Assembly (NCBI GenBank): GCA_031404155.1
Contig: JANNGZ010000449.1
Location: 1 to 12,786, forward strand
DNA length: 12,786 bases
DNA from: JANNGZ01 sp031404155
GTDB lineage: Bacteria > Pseudomonadota > Gammaproteobacteria > Burkholderiales > Burkholderiaceae_C
Direction: 5' to 3'
Shown here: in pieces, positions 12,702 through 12,786 of the stretch
Numbering within the stretch: position 1 is the stretch's first letter
Layout of the letters: each line of letters begins with the position of its first letter
The notes under the pieces: model-generated
What the model was told of the DNA's origin: nothing
Databases searched by the model: none
The model's input: the letters and a program-made list of their open reading frames with translations, nothing else
Made by a program: the position numbers and the translations under genes

Positions 12702-12786
12702 CGGACGGCGAGCTCGCCGATGGTGACGTGTTCACGGTGGGTGGGATGGACGTCCACGTCCTGCACACTCCGGGACATGCCTTTGG
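12701..12786 (+). CDS. Metallo-beta-lactamase-fold hydrolase, internal fragment
   Basis: The frame from 12701 reads PDGELADGDVFTVGGMDVHV and then LHTPGHAF to the window edge. The pattern LADGD…VGG…V.VLHTPGH is characteristic of the metallo-beta-lactamase superfamily (glyoxalase II-like hydrolases), where the His of PGH is a metal ligand. The upstream HxHxDH site and the start are absent, and the 3' end runs off the window. Its frame differs from groEL, so this is not a fusion protein. Substrate and exact family cannot be judged from 28 residues. Confidence 0.6.

Noticed and set aside
1..12786. CRISPR arrays, insertion sequences, toxin-antitoxin or defence systems
   Set aside because: No regularly spaced repeats, transposase, integrase or defence-type genes were seen on either strand.

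Overview
The core of this window (about 836-12700) is a chromosomal housekeeping segment of a G+C-rich betaproteobacterium, most likely of the order Burkholderiales (Rubrivivax/Leptothrix-type neighbourhood). This rests on the protein families and on gene order: rppH end > < proB-obgE-rpmA-rplU < > ispB - tRNA-Pro(CGG) - pilB-pilC-pilD-coaE-zapD-yacG, followed by groES-groEL with a CIRCE operator. Species cannot be named from the sequence alone.

Layout. On the minus strand, 4029 down to 1135 encodes ribosomal proteins L21 and L27, the ribosome-assembly GTPase Obg and glutamate 5-kinase (ProB). A promoter and a structured leader lie upstream of rplU, and a strong hairpin separates rpmA from obgE. 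A divergent promoter drives ispB (polyprenyl diphosphate synthase for the ubiquinone side chain). A proline tRNA follows, then the type IV pilus assembly set pilB (extension ATPase), pilC (inner-membrane platform) and pilD (prepilin peptidase). pilD overlaps or abuts coaE (last step of CoA synthesis), then zapD (FtsZ bundling) and yacG (zinc-finger gyrase inhibitor). The chaperonin operon groES-groEL starts immediately after yacG. Its promoter can be read as sigma70 and sigma32, with a CIRCE site 8 bp downstream.

Ends. Both ends look chimeric. Positions about 106-833 are a nearly promoter-proximal piece of an alphaproteobacterial-type glmU (minus strand), fused head to head with the C-terminal part of rppH. 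The first ~105 bases appear to be yet another piece. At the 3' end GroEL reads correctly to about residue 308, apart from an in-frame TAG at codon 286. It then switches at about 12701 to an unrelated metallo-beta-lactamase-fold protein in another frame. No insertion sequence, integrase or repeat explains these joins, so assembly, amplification or cloning chimerism is the simplest reading.

I found no convincing new biological system. The best leads beyond the standard genes are two possible RNA structures: alternative hairpins in the rplU leader, and two interleaved perfect inverted repeats (pseudoknot topology) between groES and groEL.
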